A stretch of 64,000 bases of DNA from assembly GCF_044197065.1 (NCBI RefSeq), contig NZ_JBIQOI010000014.1, positions 1-64,000 of the forward strand, given 5' to 3'. Numbering within the stretch: position 1 is the first letter of the stretch; each line of letters begins with the position of its first letter. The notes under the pieces are model-generated. The model searched no databases. It saw only the letters and a list, made by a program, of their open reading frames with translations, and was not told the DNA's origin. This document shows positions 16,655 to 24,719 of the stretch, one piece after another. This stretch comes from Kluyvera ascorbata_C. GTDB lineage: Bacteria; Pseudomonadota; Gammaproteobacteria; Enterobacterales; Enterobacteriaceae. A program made the translations under genes and the position numbers.

Positions 16655-16968
16655 TGGTTGATGAAACCCAACAGCTCACAGCAAGTGAGCTGACTCGGCT
16701 GATTTGGGGGCTAAAAGCGGAAGGTTTTCACGTTCGTCTACTGGCCGGATTGATAGAACTGCAACAACGCCGGGAGGCTGACGAACAGGAGCATCTCAAG
16801 GCTCAGAAGTTGGGTGCAGTAGAGGCACTGGTGAAGGTCAGGGCTGTCGGGTTAGCAATGGGCACTCTGGCCGGAATTAATGACCCTGCTGCCGGGAAAG
16901 CTTTGTATGAAATGGTGAGCAACATTGTTGACCAGGTATCAATCGGTTATCAGGAGATAAATAAGTGA
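16654..16968 (+). CDS. Hypothetical P2-like early protein
   Basis: A 104-residue protein I do not recognise. It looks helical, with a charged stretch (LQQRREADEQEHLKAQKLG) that may form a coiled coil, and a small-residue helix after it. The start overlaps the DUF2732 stop and the end overlaps the next start (ATGAG... at 16965), so it is translated within the early operon. Confidence 0.7.
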   Translation: MVDETQQLTASELTRLIWGLKAEGFHVRLLAGLIELQQRREADEQEHLKAQKLGAVEALVKVRAVGLAMGTLAGINDPAAGKALYEMVSNIVDQVSIGYQEINK

Positions 16969-17243
16969 GTATTCATATCGAGATTGGCGACAAATGGGTA
17001 ATTACCAGCGACCAGTATCAATTTATTCTCAATGAAAAGAAGGTTGCAAAATCCGGTAAAAAAGCTGGCGAAGAATGGCTCGACACAATCGGCTATTATC
17101 CAAAGATTAATCAGCTTATTAATGGATTGCTCCACCATCACATTCAAACCGCTGAGTTAGTTGCTCTCGAAGAGATTGCGGCTGAAATAGAGCTTATAGG
17201 GCAAATGTGTGCGGCAGCCTTTCAATATGGGCCTGAGAAATAA
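16965..17243 (+). CDS. DUF5405 family phage protein
   Basis: A 92-residue protein with the DUF5405 pattern (IGDKWVITSDQYQFILN, KAGEEWLDTIGYYPKINQLI). It is usual in the early region of P2-like phages; function unknown. Starts with GTG or ATG overlapping the preceding stop and ends 2 nt before the TGT-like gene. Confidence 0.75.
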   Translation: MSIHIEIGDKWVITSDQYQFILNEKKVAKSGKKAGEEWLDTIGYYPKINQLINGLLHHHIQTAELVALEEIAAEIELIGQMCAAAFQYGPEK

Positions 17244-17245
17244 AT

Positions 17246-18076
17246 ATGGTCGATAACGTGGCTGGGATTATTCATTACCACGGTACGCCTGTATGGGGTG
17301 ACGCCGGTAACGTTCATCGCATTGCGGTAAATGGTGCCGGTGCGTTTGTATCGTTTGCACGTCCAGACCAATTAGCTGCATCAATTAAATACGCCCTGTC
17401 TGTCGCAATTGATAACGGGGCTTTTTCTGCGTGGAAGCGCGGCCTAGTGATTGACTGGCAGCAATTCTATCAATGGCTGATTCCTCATTATCATCACCCC
17501 AAGCTTTCATTCTTTGTTATCCCTGATGTGGTTGAGGGCGGCGAGGCTGATAACGATGCGCTCATCGCTAAGTTACCGCGCTGTTTCAAAGATAAGGCCG
17601 CGCCAGTTTGGCATCTGCATGAGTCGCTGCATCGTCTGGTTGAGCTTTGCCGTGAGTGGCCGCGAGTGTGTTTCGGCTCGTCGGGTGACTATGCAACCAT
17701 TAGAACACAGCTCTGGCATCGCAGGATGACGGAAGCGTTTGAGATGATTTACTGCAAGCATAATTTCTCAACCCGAATACACGGACTTCGCATGCTCGAT
17801 AGCCGGGTTTTGGGTAACTATCCTCTGGCGACTGCCGACAGCACTAACCTCGCATGTAATGTGCCGAAATTCGAGGTCAAATATCCGGAACTCACAAAAG
17901 CAATTCGTGAGGCCGATTATGCGAAAAATCTTTCAGAGGATGAGCTGAAAGCCGTCATTCTCAAACGACGTTGCGCCATTCTCAAAAATACTATTGAGGC
18001 TGTATCCCCTCCATCGATTGCAAACTGGCAATCAAAAGGGCTGACCCCACTTCAACTGGAGTTAGCTATCGCATGA
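17246..18076 (+). CDS. Putative tRNA-guanine transglycosylase/DpdA-like protein
   Basis: A 276-residue protein with the order of conserved strands seen in TGT/DpdA-type TIM barrels: AIDNGAF (54-60, matching DSGGF), FFVIPDVV (89-96), PVWHLHES (120-127), FGSSGDY (143-149) with a downstream WHRR, and RIHGLRM (177-183) followed by YPLATADST (192-200). Candidate catalytic acids are Asp56, Asp94 and Asp198. TGT swaps guanine in tRNA for a 7-deazaguanine; phage DpdA does this in DNA. The Cys/His zinc site of classic TGT is not visible after residue 200, so activity is uncertain. The last 4 bases overlap gene A (ATGA). No preQ0 genes are nearby; the host would have to supply it. Confidence 0.6.
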   Translation: MVDNVAGIIHYHGTPVWGDAGNVHRIAVNGAGAFVSFARPDQLAASIKYALSVAIDNGAFSAWKRGLVIDWQQFYQWLIPHYHHPKLSFFVIPDVVEGGEADNDALIAKLPRCFKDKAAPVWHLHESLHRLVELCREWPRVCFGSSGDYATIRTQLWHRRMTEAFEMIYCKHNFSTRIHGLRMLDSRVLGNYPLATADSTNLACNVPKFEVKYPELTKAIREADYAKNLSEDELKAVILKRRCAILKNTIEAVSPPSIANWQSKGLTPLQLELAIA

Positions 18077-20319
18077 CGAAATACACGTTTGCTTACCCAT
18101 GGAATGCGCCACGGTCGGCAATAGCCAGCCCTTATCTCACCTATGACCAGCAACAACGCCGCGATCGTATGTTCGCGGCATTGCTGCATGCCCGAAAGGC
18201 GCTCGCTCTTCAGCCAGAGTGTGTGCGCTTTGACGTTTACCGTACTGCTGCGGTTCTGGAGCAGAATCAGGGCAGTCAGCGAGCCAATGCTTTTTTAATC
18301 AGCTTCTGTAAAAAGGCATTGCCGCGCCTAGAACTGGTCGCAAAAAAATATGAGTGTGCTGGCATTAACCAGAATGTATCTGATGATGTTTTTGGTGGTC
18401 AGTTTGATACGCAGTTAATTCAGTATCTGGCATCACGCATGGTCAATATGGTGGCGCGATACAACCGCCTCCCAGATATGGCGCGCGCCGACATTGATTT
18501 ACTCGCCGCGGATATAGCGAACTTCATTCGTGGTGAGCTTGCCAATATTGATGACAGTGATTTCGGCGAGCTCAAAACGCTTTATACCTGGTATATGCGC
18601 GCCGGATTTATCTCACGCCAGTTCAACGTTACCCCTCCCCATTGGGAACGGGTGACAAGCAAAGTTTTCAATCAGGACGACATCGCCCCCGCCGTTATTC
18701 GCATGTTTACTGAGTCATGGTGGCGCGGCCGTCTGCGTCGCGTTGCGGCTGCATGGCGCGAACATCTGCAAATTGCCATCGGCAATGTCAGCAAGAAAAA
18801 ACGCCCGTATGCGAGTAAAAACTGCGTCACCGACTGGCGCGAGCAGAAGCGCCGCACCCGTGAATTTCTCAAAGGGCTGGAGCTCGAAGACGAAGACGGC
18901 AACCGCATCAGCTTGATTGAAAAATATGATGGCTCCGTTGCTAACCCTGCTATTCGCCGATGTGAACTCATGACCCGCATTCGCGGGTTTGAAAATATCT
19001 GTAATGAGCTCGGTTACGTCGGGGAGTTTTACACCCTGACTGCACCGTCTAAATATCACGCCACGATTAAAGCGGGTTACCGTAACAGTAAATGGAACGG
19101 TGCTAGCCCGTCAGACACGCAAAGTTATCTTACTGGCTTGTGGGCGCGAATCCGGGCAAAGCTACACCGCGAAGATATCCGCATTTTCGGGATCCGTGTA
19201 GCTGAGCCGCATCATGATGCAACCCCTCACTGGCATATGCTGATGTTTATGTTGCCTGAAGATGTCGAGCGTGTTCGCTTCATCATTCGTCATTATGCGT
19301 GGGAAGGAGACCGCCACGAGCTGAAGAGTGATAAAGCCAAAAAGGCGCGCTTTCACGCTGAAGCTATCGACCCGGAAAAAGGAAGCGCGACCGGCTATGT
19401 CGCAAAATACATTTCGAAAAATATCGATGGTTATGCACTCGATGGTGAAACCGATGATGAAAGCGGCGAGCTGTTAAAAGAGACAGCACCGGCGGTTTCC
19501 GCATGGGCTGCACGGTGGCACATTCGTCAATTTCAGTTTATCGGTGGTGCACCAGTGACCGTCTACCGCGAGTTGCGCCGCCTTGCTGATACCGAGACTG
19601 CTCACGGCCTCAGCGTTGAGTTTGCTGCTGTTCATGATGCGGCTGACGCTGGTGATTGGGCTGGTTATGTCAATGCTCAGGGTGGGCCATTCGTGCGCCG
19701 TGATGACTTGCAGGTGCGTACATTGTACGAGCCACGCGCCGAGTTTAATCAGTACGGCGAGGAAACTGTCGCCATCCGTGGTGTTTACGATTCTCTTATC
19801 GGTGCCGGCACCCCAATTTTGACCCGACTCACGCAATGGAAGATTGTTCCGAAGCACGCAGTTGATTTGGCCGTTGACCTTCAGGACGGCTTCGCCGTCC
19901 CTCGGAGTTCTGTCAATAACTGTACGGGGAGCGAAAGCGAGCCACCGGTACTTGATTTATCGAAACCACTAAGTCGACATGAAAAGCGTGAACTAACGAA
20001 GCGGCTAAGGAAGCCAAAACCAGCGAAAAGGCCGCCGTACATCCACGGTTCTGAAGAGAAAAACACGGCCATAGAGAAGACTGTCGATGAGATTCGCCTG
20101 ACCACCGGAATAACCATAAGCCGGGGTGAAGCTCTGCATTTAATGTCTGGCGGCACGAGCTGCATTAATGGCAAATGGCGAAAAGGTTCGGCCAGTGGTG
20201 AGATCTTCCCTTCTGCGCCATCCCGGCAGGTAAAGGTCAGCATTCAGAGAGAAAAGACAGAGAAAATACTTAAACGTGTTGAGGAATTGTCTGCAACCAC
20301 AAGGCGTGTGGATTGCTAA
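18073..20319 (+). CDS. A: Phage replication endonuclease A (rolling circle)
   Basis: A 748-residue GpA homologue, about the P2 size (761). It nicks the phage origin and starts rolling-circle replication. HUH motif PHHDATPHWHMLMF lies near 378-391 and the two-Tyr motif GYVAKYISKN near 437-446, with the active tyrosines four apart. The C terminus is basic. In P2 the origin lies inside gene A; I could not locate the nick site. Translationally coupled to the TGT-like gene upstream. Confidence 0.92.
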   Translation: MTKYTFAYPWNAPRSAIASPYLTYDQQQRRDRMFAALLHARKALALQPECVRFDVYRTAAVLEQNQGSQRANAFLISFCKKALPRLELVAKKYECAGINQNVSDDVFGGQFDTQLIQYLASRMVNMVARYNRLPDMARADIDLLAADIANFIRGELANIDDSDFGELKTLYTWYMRAGFISRQFNVTPPHWERVTSKVFNQDDIAPAVIRMFTESWWRGRLRRVAAAWREHLQIAIGNVSKKKRPYASKNCVTDWREQKRRTREFLKGLELEDEDGNRISLIEKYDGSVANPAIRRCELMTRIRGFENICNELGYVGEFYTLTAPSKYHATIKAGYRNSKWNGASPSDTQSYLTGLWARIRAKLHREDIRIFGIRVAEPHHDATPHWHMLMFMLPEDVERVRFIIRHYAWEGDRHELKSDKAKKARFHAEAIDPEKGSATGYVAKYISKNIDGYALDGETDDESGELLKETAPAVSAWAARWHIRQFQFIGGAPVTVYRELRRLADTETAHGLSVEFAAVHDAADAGDWAGYVNAQGGPFVRRDDLQVRTLYEPRAEFNQYGEETVAIRGVYDSLIGAGTPILTRLTQWKIVPKHAVDLAVDLQDGFAVPRSSVNNCTGSESEPPVLDLSKPLSRHEKRELTKRLRKPKPAKRPPYIHGSEEKNTAIEKTVDEIRLTTGITISRGEALHLMSGGTSCINGKWRKGSASGEIFPSAPSRQVKVSIQREKTEKILKRVEELSATTRRVDC

Positions 20320-20392
20320 ATTACATCTATATCATGCACATACCTAAAACGAATGAGAGATATTTTGCTTTCAATTATTTCTCATAACGTGA

Positions 20393-20412
20393 TACTGTAT
20401 AAATATACAGTG
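20393..20412 (+). promoter_or_regulatory. LexA (SOS) box
   Basis: TACTGTATAAATATACAGTG contains CTGT-N8-ACAG and is two bases from the ideal LexA box. It ends 18 nt before the ATG at 20431. A GGAGGG ribosome site lies between. Position after gene A equals that of the SOS-controlled tum gene in phage 186. Confidence 0.9.
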
Positions 20413-20430
20413 TATATTTCGGAGGGTTTC

Positions 20431-20613
20431 ATGGTTGGGGAACATATCACCCGGACGCAGCAAAAGTGGGCATGTGTACAATTCATCGCCGAGGTGTCTT
20501 TGATTGCGAACTGCAAACCAGCGGATCTAAAGCTCGCCCTGTCTCTCATTGCAGACCTTGCAAACAGTGAAAATAAAGAACCAGAAGAAGATGTTTTCTA
20601 TAAGGCTGAATAG
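20431..20613 (+). CDS. SOS-controlled 60-residue protein at the tum position
   Basis: A 60-residue protein (MVGEHITRTQQKW..., ...EEDVFYKAE) with no family I recognise. It lacks the DinI-like part of 186 Tum and is less than half its length. The N-terminal half is mixed polar/hydrophobic and the tail acidic. The LexA box and GGAGG just upstream make expression during DNA damage likely. The obvious hypothesis is an antirepressor that inactivates CI, but nothing in the residues proves it. Confidence 0.65.
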   Translation: MVGEHITRTQQKWACVQFIAEVSLIANCKPADLKLALSLIADLANSENKEPEEDVFYKAE

Positions 20614-20798
20614 TCAGAAAGGTGAGAACTGGCTAAGGTGTAAGCAAACTAGCATCCTACTTAGTCATACTTATGAGCAAGGTGCCTGCCAGTTACATCA
20701 AGAAAGATAGTAAGAGGAAATGAGTTCTATAGTAAAAAGCAGAATTGATGGTAGAATACAGGATCATTAATTGAATTGTTGGGCATGGTTATCTAAAT
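20614..20798. other. Intergenic stretch before the methyltransferase
   Basis: 185 nt without a convincing gene. A 16-codon frame (20673-20723, MSKVPASYIKK...) is too weak to call. GC content drops here, marking the left edge of the AT-rich cargo. No clear promoter or operator seen. Confidence 0.5.
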
Positions 20799-21950
20799 AT
20801 GAATGTAGTTGATTTATACTCAGGGGTAGGCGGTTTAAGCTTGGGGGCAACGCGTGCGGGCTTTAATTTAGCCGGAGCCGTTGAAATAGATAAGCATGCT
20901 ATTTTTTCTCACAAATTGAATTTCCCCAATTCTGCACATCTCCATAGGGATGTTAGTAAACTGACTGCTCAAGATATTTTATCTGAATGTAATGTAAATG
21001 AAATAGATTGCATTGTTGGTGGCCCACCATGCCAAGGGTTTAGTTCTATAGGTAAAGGAAATGCTGATGATACAAGGAATGAATTGTATGTACATTTCTT
21101 TCGACTTGTGAATGAATTATCTCCAATTTGTTTTTTAGCTGAAAATGTTCCGGGAATTATGAATGAAAAATATAACTCTGTCAGAGAAAAGGCATTTTCA
21201 TTAGTTAGTGATCGCTACACATTATTGCATCCAATTAAAGTTAACGCTTCAAATTATGGAGCCCCAACAACGCGAACTCGTATATTCTTTATTGGTTTCA
21301 GAAAGGATTATCCAATCCAATTAAAGGAATCTGACTTCTTTCCAAAAAATGCAATTGAGCAAACCTTTATTAAAGATGCCTTATATGGCATGCCGCGAAT
21401 AATAAAAAAAGAATGGCAAGAGGAATCACAAGGTTGGCGTAAAGTAAAAATGGATAGAAAAGGTGGATTCTATGATAGGCTCTGGGGACATATCCCTAAC
21501 AGAGTTGGAGATCCCGAATCATTAAAAAAACTAGAGGATGGTCTGGTATCAGGATTCTTGGGTACAGTACATTCCGATGAAGTAATGAAGAGATATGACA
21601 GCCTTTCTTTTGGTGAAACAGATAAGATTTCAAGATCCCAGCGGCTCGATCCTAATGGTTTTTGTCCTACATTAAGAGCCGGTACAGGTAGTGATAAAGG
21701 AAGCTATCAAGCTGTTAGACCGATTCACCCAACGCAAGCACGTGTCATTACTCCTCGGGAAGCAGCCAGATTGCAAGGTTTTCCCGATTGGTTTCGATTC
21801 CACCCTACTAAATGGCATAGCTTTAGACAAATAGGTAATAGCGTTAGTCCATTAGTTGCGGAGGCTATGCTATTACCTATATATAATTATTGCTTAAGTA
21901 TTAAAAAAGAACTTTCGAATACCATGGTACTACCTTGTAGTATTCGATGA
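20799..21950 (+). CDS. DNA (cytosine-5) methyltransferase, Dcm type
   Basis: A complete 383-residue C5 methyltransferase: motif I DLYSGVGGLSLG (5-16), motif IV GGPPCQGFS (73-81) with the catalytic Cys, motif VI ENVPG near 117, motif VIII TTRTRIFFIG near 156, a target-recognition region (about 185-300), motif IX REAARLQGFP and motif X QIGNSVSP. Target sequence unknown. The gene is much more AT-rich than the phage genes around it. It converges on the 330-residue gene, and their ends overlap by 50 nt. It could protect phage DNA, or be the modification half of a restriction module with the two minus-strand genes. Confidence 0.93.
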   Translation: MNVVDLYSGVGGLSLGATRAGFNLAGAVEIDKHAIFSHKLNFPNSAHLHRDVSKLTAQDILSECNVNEIDCIVGGPPCQGFSSIGKGNADDTRNELYVHFFRLVNELSPICFLAENVPGIMNEKYNSVREKAFSLVSDRYTLLHPIKVNASNYGAPTTRTRIFFIGFRKDYPIQLKESDFFPKNAIEQTFIKDALYGMPRIIKKEWQEESQGWRKVKMDRKGGFYDRLWGHIPNRVGDPESLKKLEDGLVSGFLGTVHSDEVMKRYDSLSFGETDKISRSQRLDPNGFCPTLRAGTGSDKGSYQAVRPIHPTQARVITPREAARLQGFPDWFRFHPTKWHSFRQIGNSVSPLVAEAMLLPIYNYCLSIKKELSNTMVLPCSIR

Positions 21951-22893
21951 AGTTACTAAGGTCTATATTGGCTCCAGCAACACTGGAGCCAATATAGAAA
22001 CCTAATTCCCTATGAATGTTCTCAACTGTAGCTTCAGGTAATAACGATTCAATATGAATCCTTTCTTTTAAGGACATTGCAGGAACGTTAATATCTTTTG
22101 GTTTTCGCCATTCCCCTGCATAAAATGGCCAATTTCTTATTCTCGATGAATCAATAAACTTGGCTTCCTCTTCATCTGAATTTTCTAATACAATGGCTGT
22201 TAATGTAACCATTTGCTGACCATCCTTATATACGAAAGATGTTAAAGGATGAATTCTTATATCGTTACGTCCTTTTAAACCATTCCCGACAGCTCGTTTC
22301 AATGCATTAATAAGTAAAGTAGGATACTTTTTAAATCCCACATCTTCTTCAGTAGTATCTACTGGCATAAAACTTTCAGTTAATATTTCATTTATCCTTC
22401 TGTATCTATAGGGTCTTGGGTCCCGTTCACCCGGATCTTTCCCTAATGTTTCAGGATGTGCATTCAAAGTGATTTTAAAGATATCTTTAGGTTTTAACTT
22501 TGTAATTAAATTCACAACTTCATTCAACTGGGCATTGAGTTCAGAAGGCATTGCGTAATCTAACCAAATTATGGTCTTTTCATCAAAGTTATAGCGATTG
22601 ATGAAATCACCACTCATTTCAGGTCCTTGACCTAATTCTATGCATGATAGTGGTTTATTGAACTGTTGACGGCGATGAACATTTTCATCACCTTCAATAG
22701 ATATCATCTGATTCACTTTTAAAAGATTATGAACCTGTTTAAAGTCTTCGAGAAATGGTCCGCCAAACCCAATATATACATATTCGGATATGTTTGTATA
22801 ATTGTTCAATCTTCTCAAGGACTCAATAAACAGATTTCGTTCAATGGCCTTATTTTGCCTTAAATGATATGGGATGCTTCCACCGGTGCTCAT
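21901..22893 (-). CDS. Unassigned protein, Rossmann-like, partner of the GHKL ATPase
   Basis: A 330-residue protein. The first half looks like a Rossmann fold resembling SAM-dependent methyltransferases: YVYIGFGGPF (38-47) as a glycine-rich loop, MISIEGDE (63-70) with an acidic strand end, and IIWLDYAMP (108-116) at the motif IV position. The second half (170-330) has no motif I recognise. No PD-(D/E)xK, HNH or PLD nuclease signature is obvious. The start overlaps the ATPase stop (ATGA, 22890-22893), so the two are made together. It could be a second methyltransferase, a degenerate SAM sensor or an unknown effector. Confidence 0.65.
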   Translation of the reverse strand: MSTGGSIPYHLRQNKAIERNLFIESLRRLNNYTNISEYVYIGFGGPFLEDFKQVHNLLKVNQMISIEGDENVHRRQQFNKPLSCIELGQGPEMSGDFINRYNFDEKTIIWLDYAMPSELNAQLNEVVNLITKLKPKDIFKITLNAHPETLGKDPGERDPRPYRYRRINEILTESFMPVDTTEEDVGFKKYPTLLINALKRAVGNGLKGRNDIRIHPLTSFVYKDGQQMVTLTAIVLENSDEEEAKFIDSSRIRNWPFYAGEWRKPKDINVPAMSLKERIHIESLLPEATVENIHRELGFYIGSSVAGANIDLSNFIEYYKVVPWYSKVLF

Positions 22894-24314
22894 TGTTTAG
22901 CCTTTTTTAAGTATTCATCAAAACAATATTGACCAATCTCAGTTGGTGGTTGCGTTGCATCTTCAAAAATAAATTCTGAAACTAATTTTATTTCACTAAG
23001 CCGGCGACTAAACTTTATCTGACGTAAAGGATCGGTATCCCGTGGCATCGGAAGTTTTGGTTTAAAAACTTGCCCGCCGATAGAACGACGTACTGTAGAC
23101 CATTTTTCCTGTGGAATTGATTTTGTGAAATCAGTTTCTGTTGTTGATACCATATTTGAAGCAGTGCTTATAATCTGCTTTCTTTCTTCGTTATTAGCTT
23201 TCCATTTATAGGTAAAATCAGTAAAGAACTTGAGTCCCTCTCTCATAAAGTCTTTTGTGGAAAGATATAGTTCTGAATTACCATCAACGCCACGTTTAGT
23301 TGTCGTAATAGGTAATAACTCGGCTTTTGATGAGGTAAATATCACGACACCAGAAATACCAATGAACTGGGTGTGATATTGAGGAACTCCCGCCTCTCCC
23401 CATCCAGTCAGTTTTGATTTATCGGCATGAAGAACAACTCGGTCATTACAAATGATAGTCCAGCCTGCTTTTTCTGTGGTCGAACGGCCTGACAATAAAT
23501 GTTCTTCTTCCTCATCACTCGGCAAATTACGATAGAAACCAACAGCAACCTTTATTGACACACCGTTGGATTCATTTGTATATATATACGGCGCGATCCC
23601 ATCAGTATTATCCTTGATAGAATTTTCATCAAAAATAAGAGTTGTGCTGTTTGGTTTTACAAGCTTCCCATTAATTTTAACCTCAAAGCCTTTTTTTATT
23701 ATTAAACTATAGTGATTAGAGATAATATTTATTAAATCGCTTTCAAAATCGCGATCTTTTGACAATGAAGCTTTGATGTCATTTCTTAAATTATTTATTG
23801 TAATACTAACACCAGCTTCACTTAAATCTACATTATCCCTCTCAAGATCTAATGACCAATTATTATCATCAGTCATCCATTCAGGTGATATATTGACTGA
23901 AAATTGTTCCACATCTGTCTTGCTTATAATTTGAGCTGACGTTCCCATCTTAAATATGGCACGTTTCATACCTATACCATAAACACCAATGGTAGGTAGT
24001 TCCTCCGCTTCCCTTTCTGAAGGTCTACCTAATCTAAAAGCATAGTTCTCCGCAAGCTCTCCTGGAATGCCACCACAGTTATCAACTATTTTGAAGTAGT
24101 TTTCGTCAAACTCAATGTGCGCATGGTAACCTTTGTATACATCTGATTTACCAAAGGTCTGCTCGGGTGTAAAGTTATTCTTGCGTAAAACCCCGTCCAA
24201 ACAGTTATCTAATAAATCCAATATAGAGTCAGATAACTCAATGTCGCGCGTAAGCATTTCCACAAAAAATCTTTTGGCTGGAAAAGCTGTGATTCTAACG
24301 TTTGACGAAACCAT
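22890..24314 (-). CDS. GHKL ATPase (MutL/MORC/Hsp90-like)
   Basis: A 474-residue protein with a GHKL ATP-binding domain at the N terminus: N box ILDLLDNCLDG (31-41, Asn37), G1 box IVDNCGGIPG (76-85, Asp78), and G2 box IGVYGIGMKRAIFKMG (109-124). A second alpha/beta domain follows (about 180-380), and the C-terminal 90 residues look non-conserved and charged. No histidine-kinase phosphoacceptor is seen, so it is not a two-component sensor. Together with the methyltransferase and the coupled partner it resembles predicted restriction systems that use MORC/MutL-type ATPases. AT-rich like its neighbours. Its promoter should lie in 24315-24400. Confidence 0.85.
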   Translation of the reverse strand: MVSSNVRITAFPAKRFFVEMLTRDIELSDSILDLLDNCLDGVLRKNNFTPEQTFGKSDVYKGYHAHIEFDENYFKIVDNCGGIPGELAENYAFRLGRPSEREAEELPTIGVYGIGMKRAIFKMGTSAQIISKTDVEQFSVNISPEWMTDDNNWSLDLERDNVDLSEAGVSITINNLRNDIKASLSKDRDFESDLINIISNHYSLIIKKGFEVKINGKLVKPNSTTLIFDENSIKDNTDGIAPYIYTNESNGVSIKVAVGFYRNLPSDEEEEHLLSGRSTTEKAGWTIICNDRVVLHADKSKLTGWGEAGVPQYHTQFIGISGVVIFTSSKAELLPITTTKRGVDGNSELYLSTKDFMREGLKFFTDFTYKWKANNEERKQIISTASNMVSTTETDFTKSIPQEKWSTVRRSIGGQVFKPKLPMPRDTDPLRQIKFSRRLSEIKLVSEFIFEDATQPPTEIGQYCFDEYLKKAKQ

Positions 24315-24521
24315 AATTTATCCCTTTTCCCACTATTGCCCACATGTTGGGCTCTGTGACTGTGTGTAGCTCTAGAAAATTATTAAAATCTAATTCGGCA
24401 TCGGTAATTCTGCATCAAAATGCATGCAAAAAAAAGTTGTCTGTTCACAACCCAAGATGAGTAGCCAGTAAGCACAGCAGGCTAAATGCAACTGCATTAA
24501 AACCGCCCCATAAAGCGGGCA
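24315..24521. other. AT-rich spacer between cargo and cos
   Basis: 207 nt with no gene. It should contain the minus-strand promoter of the ATPase operon. GC content rises sharply at about 24500, marking the return to phage backbone. Confidence 0.5.
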
Positions 24522-24540
24522 GGCGTGGCGGGGTAAGCAT
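24522..24540. other. cos: cos site
   Basis: GGCGTGGCGGGGTAAGCAT agrees, from memory, with the 19-base cohesive end of phage 186 at all but one base and closely with P2. It lies 180 nt from the portal gene end, as expected for the left end of the packaged genome. Confidence 0.85.
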
Positions 24541-24719
24541 TGCGCACTGAGCGTGGTATTTATTTTATTTTTCCAGCGCCTGAGCGCGGCGCTATGCCGT
24601 TTAAATGGCTGAGTCCGGGTCGTAAGGTGTTGAGGTGTGGCGACGGCGTGTCGTGGCGCTGAGGGCGTTGTGTGCGGTGGGGGTAAAGCCGCCACGATGG
24701 GCGGCTGTGGTGGGGGTTA
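24541..24719. other. cos-adjacent G-rich region
   Basis: 179 nt without a gene. The plus strand is G-rich with repeated GTGTGG/GTGGCG/GGCGGC elements and short palindromes such as GCCGCC...GGCGGC (24690-24707). It probably contains terminase-binding sequence and the end of the Q transcript. No protein-coding frame is convincing. Confidence 0.45.

Noticed and set aside
20673..20723. 16-codon frame MSKVPASYIKK...
   Set aside because: Too short, no family, no convincing ribosome site.
22890..24314. Histidine kinase reading of the GHKL protein
   Set aside because: No H box with phosphoacceptor His and no sensor or membrane part; box order suits MutL/MORC/Hsp90-type ATPases better.
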